A stretch of DNA of 64,000 nucleotides from Holophaga sp. (lineage in GTDB: Bacteria > Acidobacteriota > Holophagae > Holophagales > Holophagaceae). The stretch is taken from NCBI GenBank assembly GCA_016715205.1, contig JADKBC010000008.1, positions 1 to 64,000 of the forward strand, read 5' to 3'. The position numbers and the translations under genes are program-made. The notes under the pieces are model-generated. The model was not told where the DNA came from. It did not search any database and worked only from the letters and a program-made list of their open reading frames with translations. This document shows, piece after piece, positions 62,717-64,000 of the stretch (the stretch's first letter is position 1; each line of letters opens with the position of its first letter).

Positions 62717-63673
62717 CTAGTTCCGGACCCATTCAGGCCGTTTGCGACCGCGCTTGCGGGCGAGGTCAGTGGCAAGGGGCAGGGCGAGCAGGGCTGCGGC
62801 GACCAGGAGCCACTTGGCCAGCGGTTTGCCTTCCGAAGGTGCATCCACGGGCAGGGCGGTTTTTTCGAGTTTGTCCACCGCAGCCAGGGAACGCTCCAGC
62901 CCCTGGGGATCATCGGCCGCGAGGTATTCACCACCCGTCAGCAGCGCGATCTGGCGGAGACCTTCGGGATCCGTATCCACTTTCAGTTTGGCGAAATTGC
63001 CACCATCGATGGGGTACAGGCTTTCGCCACCAGGCCTGCCGATGAGCATCGTGTGAATGCGGATGCCCTGGTTTTTGGCTTCGATGGCGGCTTCCGGGCC
63101 CGACACGCGCCCGCGATTTTGGGCCCCATCCGTGAGCAGCAGGATCACGCGGCTGCGGGCGGGACTATCCGAAAGGCGACGCACGGCGGTCATCAGCGCG
63201 CTGCCAATGGCGGTGCCATCATCCCGCGTATCCAGATCCAGGCTTTCGAGCTTGGCCCAAAGGCGAATGTGATCCGCCGTGAGGGGGCTCAGGGTCACGG
63301 GATGGGCGCTGAACAGGATCAGGGCAAAACGATCATCGGGCCGCCCCGCGATGAAGCTCTTCAGCAGGCGCCGGGCCGCATTCCAGCGGCTTTCTTTCTC
63401 ATCATCCAAGGCTTTCATGGAGCTGGAACCATCCAGCACCACGGCGAAATCCACCACGGGAACCTGCCCGCGCACATGGATGCGCCATTCGGGCCCGGTA
63501 GCCGCCAGCACCAGCAGGATTGCTACCAACATGGGAATCACCCGCGCGGTGTAACGTTCCAGCATGGAAGTGGGCCGTTCATGGGGAATGCCCCAGCGGT
63601 AGGAGGCGCGCAGGGCGCCCCAGATGGCGGGGATCAGCAGGATCAGAAGATAGGGATAGCGGAGCTCAAACAT
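62717..63673 (-). CDS. batA: VWA-domain protein BatA
   Basis: 318 residues: an N-terminal helix pair (ELRYPYLLILLIPAIWGAL, VIPMLVAILLVLAATGPEW), a periplasmic VWA domain with MIDAS residues VVLDGSSSMKALDD, DDGTAIGSAL and ILLLTDGAQNRGR, and a C-terminal helix (AKWLLVAAALLALPLATDLA). GGAGGGG lies before ATG 63673, which overlaps the stop of the preceding gene (TGATG). Acts with the other Bat proteins at the inner membrane. Confidence 0.86.
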   Translation of the reverse strand: MFELRYPYLLILLIPAIWGALRASYRWGIPHERPTSMLERYTARVIPMLVAILLVLAATGPEWRIHVRGQVPVVDFAVVLDGSSSMKALDDEKESRWNAARRLLKSFIAGRPDDRFALILFSAHPVTLSPLTADHIRLWAKLESLDLDTRDDGTAIGSALMTAVRRLSDSPARSRVILLLTDGAQNRGRVSGPEAAIEAKNQGIRIHTMLIGRPGGESLYPIDGGNFAKLKVDTDPEGLRQIALLTGGEYLAADDPQGLERSLAAVDKLEKTALPVDAPSEGKPLAKWLLVAAALLALPLATDLARKRGRKRPEWVRN

Positions 63674-63999
63674 CAGGGCCCCTCCAGGGTTTTCAGGAGG
63701 TCCTTGAGGGGTGGAAAGGGCGGCTCCTTGCGGGCGAAGCGGGCGGCATCCAAGCTCTGAGCCCAGGTGGCCCACACCTCAAGTTGGCGGAGGCGGAATT
63801 CTGCCACGCCCCAACTGCGGGCTTCTTCTCCGAAGCGCGCGGCCAGAAGATCACGTCCCTGTTCGTGGGCATGATCCAAAGTTGCGCGTTCGGAATCCTT
63901 GGGCGGCCAATGGTGGGCGAACACGCGGCGGACATGGTGGAGTGTGCGGGCGTGACTGTTCCTGCGCCAACGCCTCACCAGCCAAAGGGCCAACGCCAG
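63673..63999 (-). CDS. Bat-operon DUF4381-like protein, 5' end off the window
   Basis: Only the last 108 residues are visible; the frame is open to the right edge. It begins in a membrane helix (LALALWLVRRWRRN) followed by a basic helical cytoplasmic part (RTLHHVRRVFAHHWPP, FGEEARSWGVAEFRLRQLEV), the layout of the DUF4381 proteins between MoxR/DUF58 and VWA genes. Its stop overlaps the batA start by one base, so the two are translationally coupled. Confidence 0.7.
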   Translation of the reverse strand: MALALWLVRRWRRNSHARTLHHVRRVFAHHWPPKDSERATLDHAHEQGRDLLAARFGEEARSWGVAEFRLRQLEVWATWAQSLDAARFARKEPPFPPLKDLLKTLEGP

Positions 64000-64000
64000 G

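Overview
The window is GC-rich bacterial chromosome from a Gram-negative organism: it has a TonB-dependent receptor, an outer-membrane barrel, lipoproteins and a heptosyltransferase-type glycosyltransferase. Gene content (Bat-type VWA operon, bacteriohemerythrin, IorAB-type molybdenum hydroxylase, SpoIIE phosphatase, GH92) is compatible with an acidobacterium of the Holophaga/Geothrix type. That placement is inference from gene style; the window contains no rRNA gene.

Bases 1-14150 are accessory DNA. An IS4-family element runs off the left edge and has inserted into an attC site. It is followed by a gene-cassette array read on the minus strand (about 850-4990), with attC sites of 84-124 bp between small unrelated genes. 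A second array with the same attC family, read on the plus strand, lies at 11818-14150 and carries a lipoprotein, a bacteriohemerythrin, a 56-residue membrane peptide and a secreted protein. No integron integrase is visible, so both are CALIN-type clusters (attC sites lacking an integrase). Between them are a phage/ICE-type tyrosine recombinase broken by a frameshift and a stop codon (5195-6633), the 3' part of a tRNA-Glu gene that marks an island end (6828-6871), relics of a DUF927 primase, a Kelch protein and a Sel1 protein, and an intact seven-repeat FG-GAP lipoprotein (9921-11732).

In these arrays the attC cores double as translation signals. The R' core (GTTAGGC) ends 5-8 nt before the start codon of eight of ten cassette genes and can serve as a weak Shine-Dalgarno. 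The R'' core supplies the stop codon of several genes.

From about 14150 the sequence is ordinary core chromosome. In order it holds: a DUF4126 membrane protein; a Tat-exported two-subunit molybdenum hydroxylase; glutamine synthetase; bacteriohemerythrin; a TonB receptor next to cobyric acid synthase; a DUF4403 protein; a lone response regulator; an OPT transporter; a VOC protein; M1 and C69 peptidases; cyclophilin; FabG; a HAMP-SpoIIE phosphatase; and a mannoside locus (GH92, FucP-type MFS, frameshifted ROK kinase) divergent from a LysR regulator across a palindromic operator. Next come xseA, sppA, an HD-GYP protein, rpsA, a 3-oxoacid CoA-transferase pair, a YheT-type hydrolase, a frameshifted RNase R gene, a sensor-domain protein, a GT9 glycosyltransferase, a TM2 protein, cysS, a GAF protein, a thioesterase, a thioredoxin-like protein, an outer-membrane protein, and the 3' part of a Bat (Batman aerotolerance) operon running off the right edge.

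Three genes outside the arrays (ROK kinase, rnr, integrase) and one cassette gene carry frame disruptions. They are either genuine decay or base-call errors, and reads would be needed to tell which.
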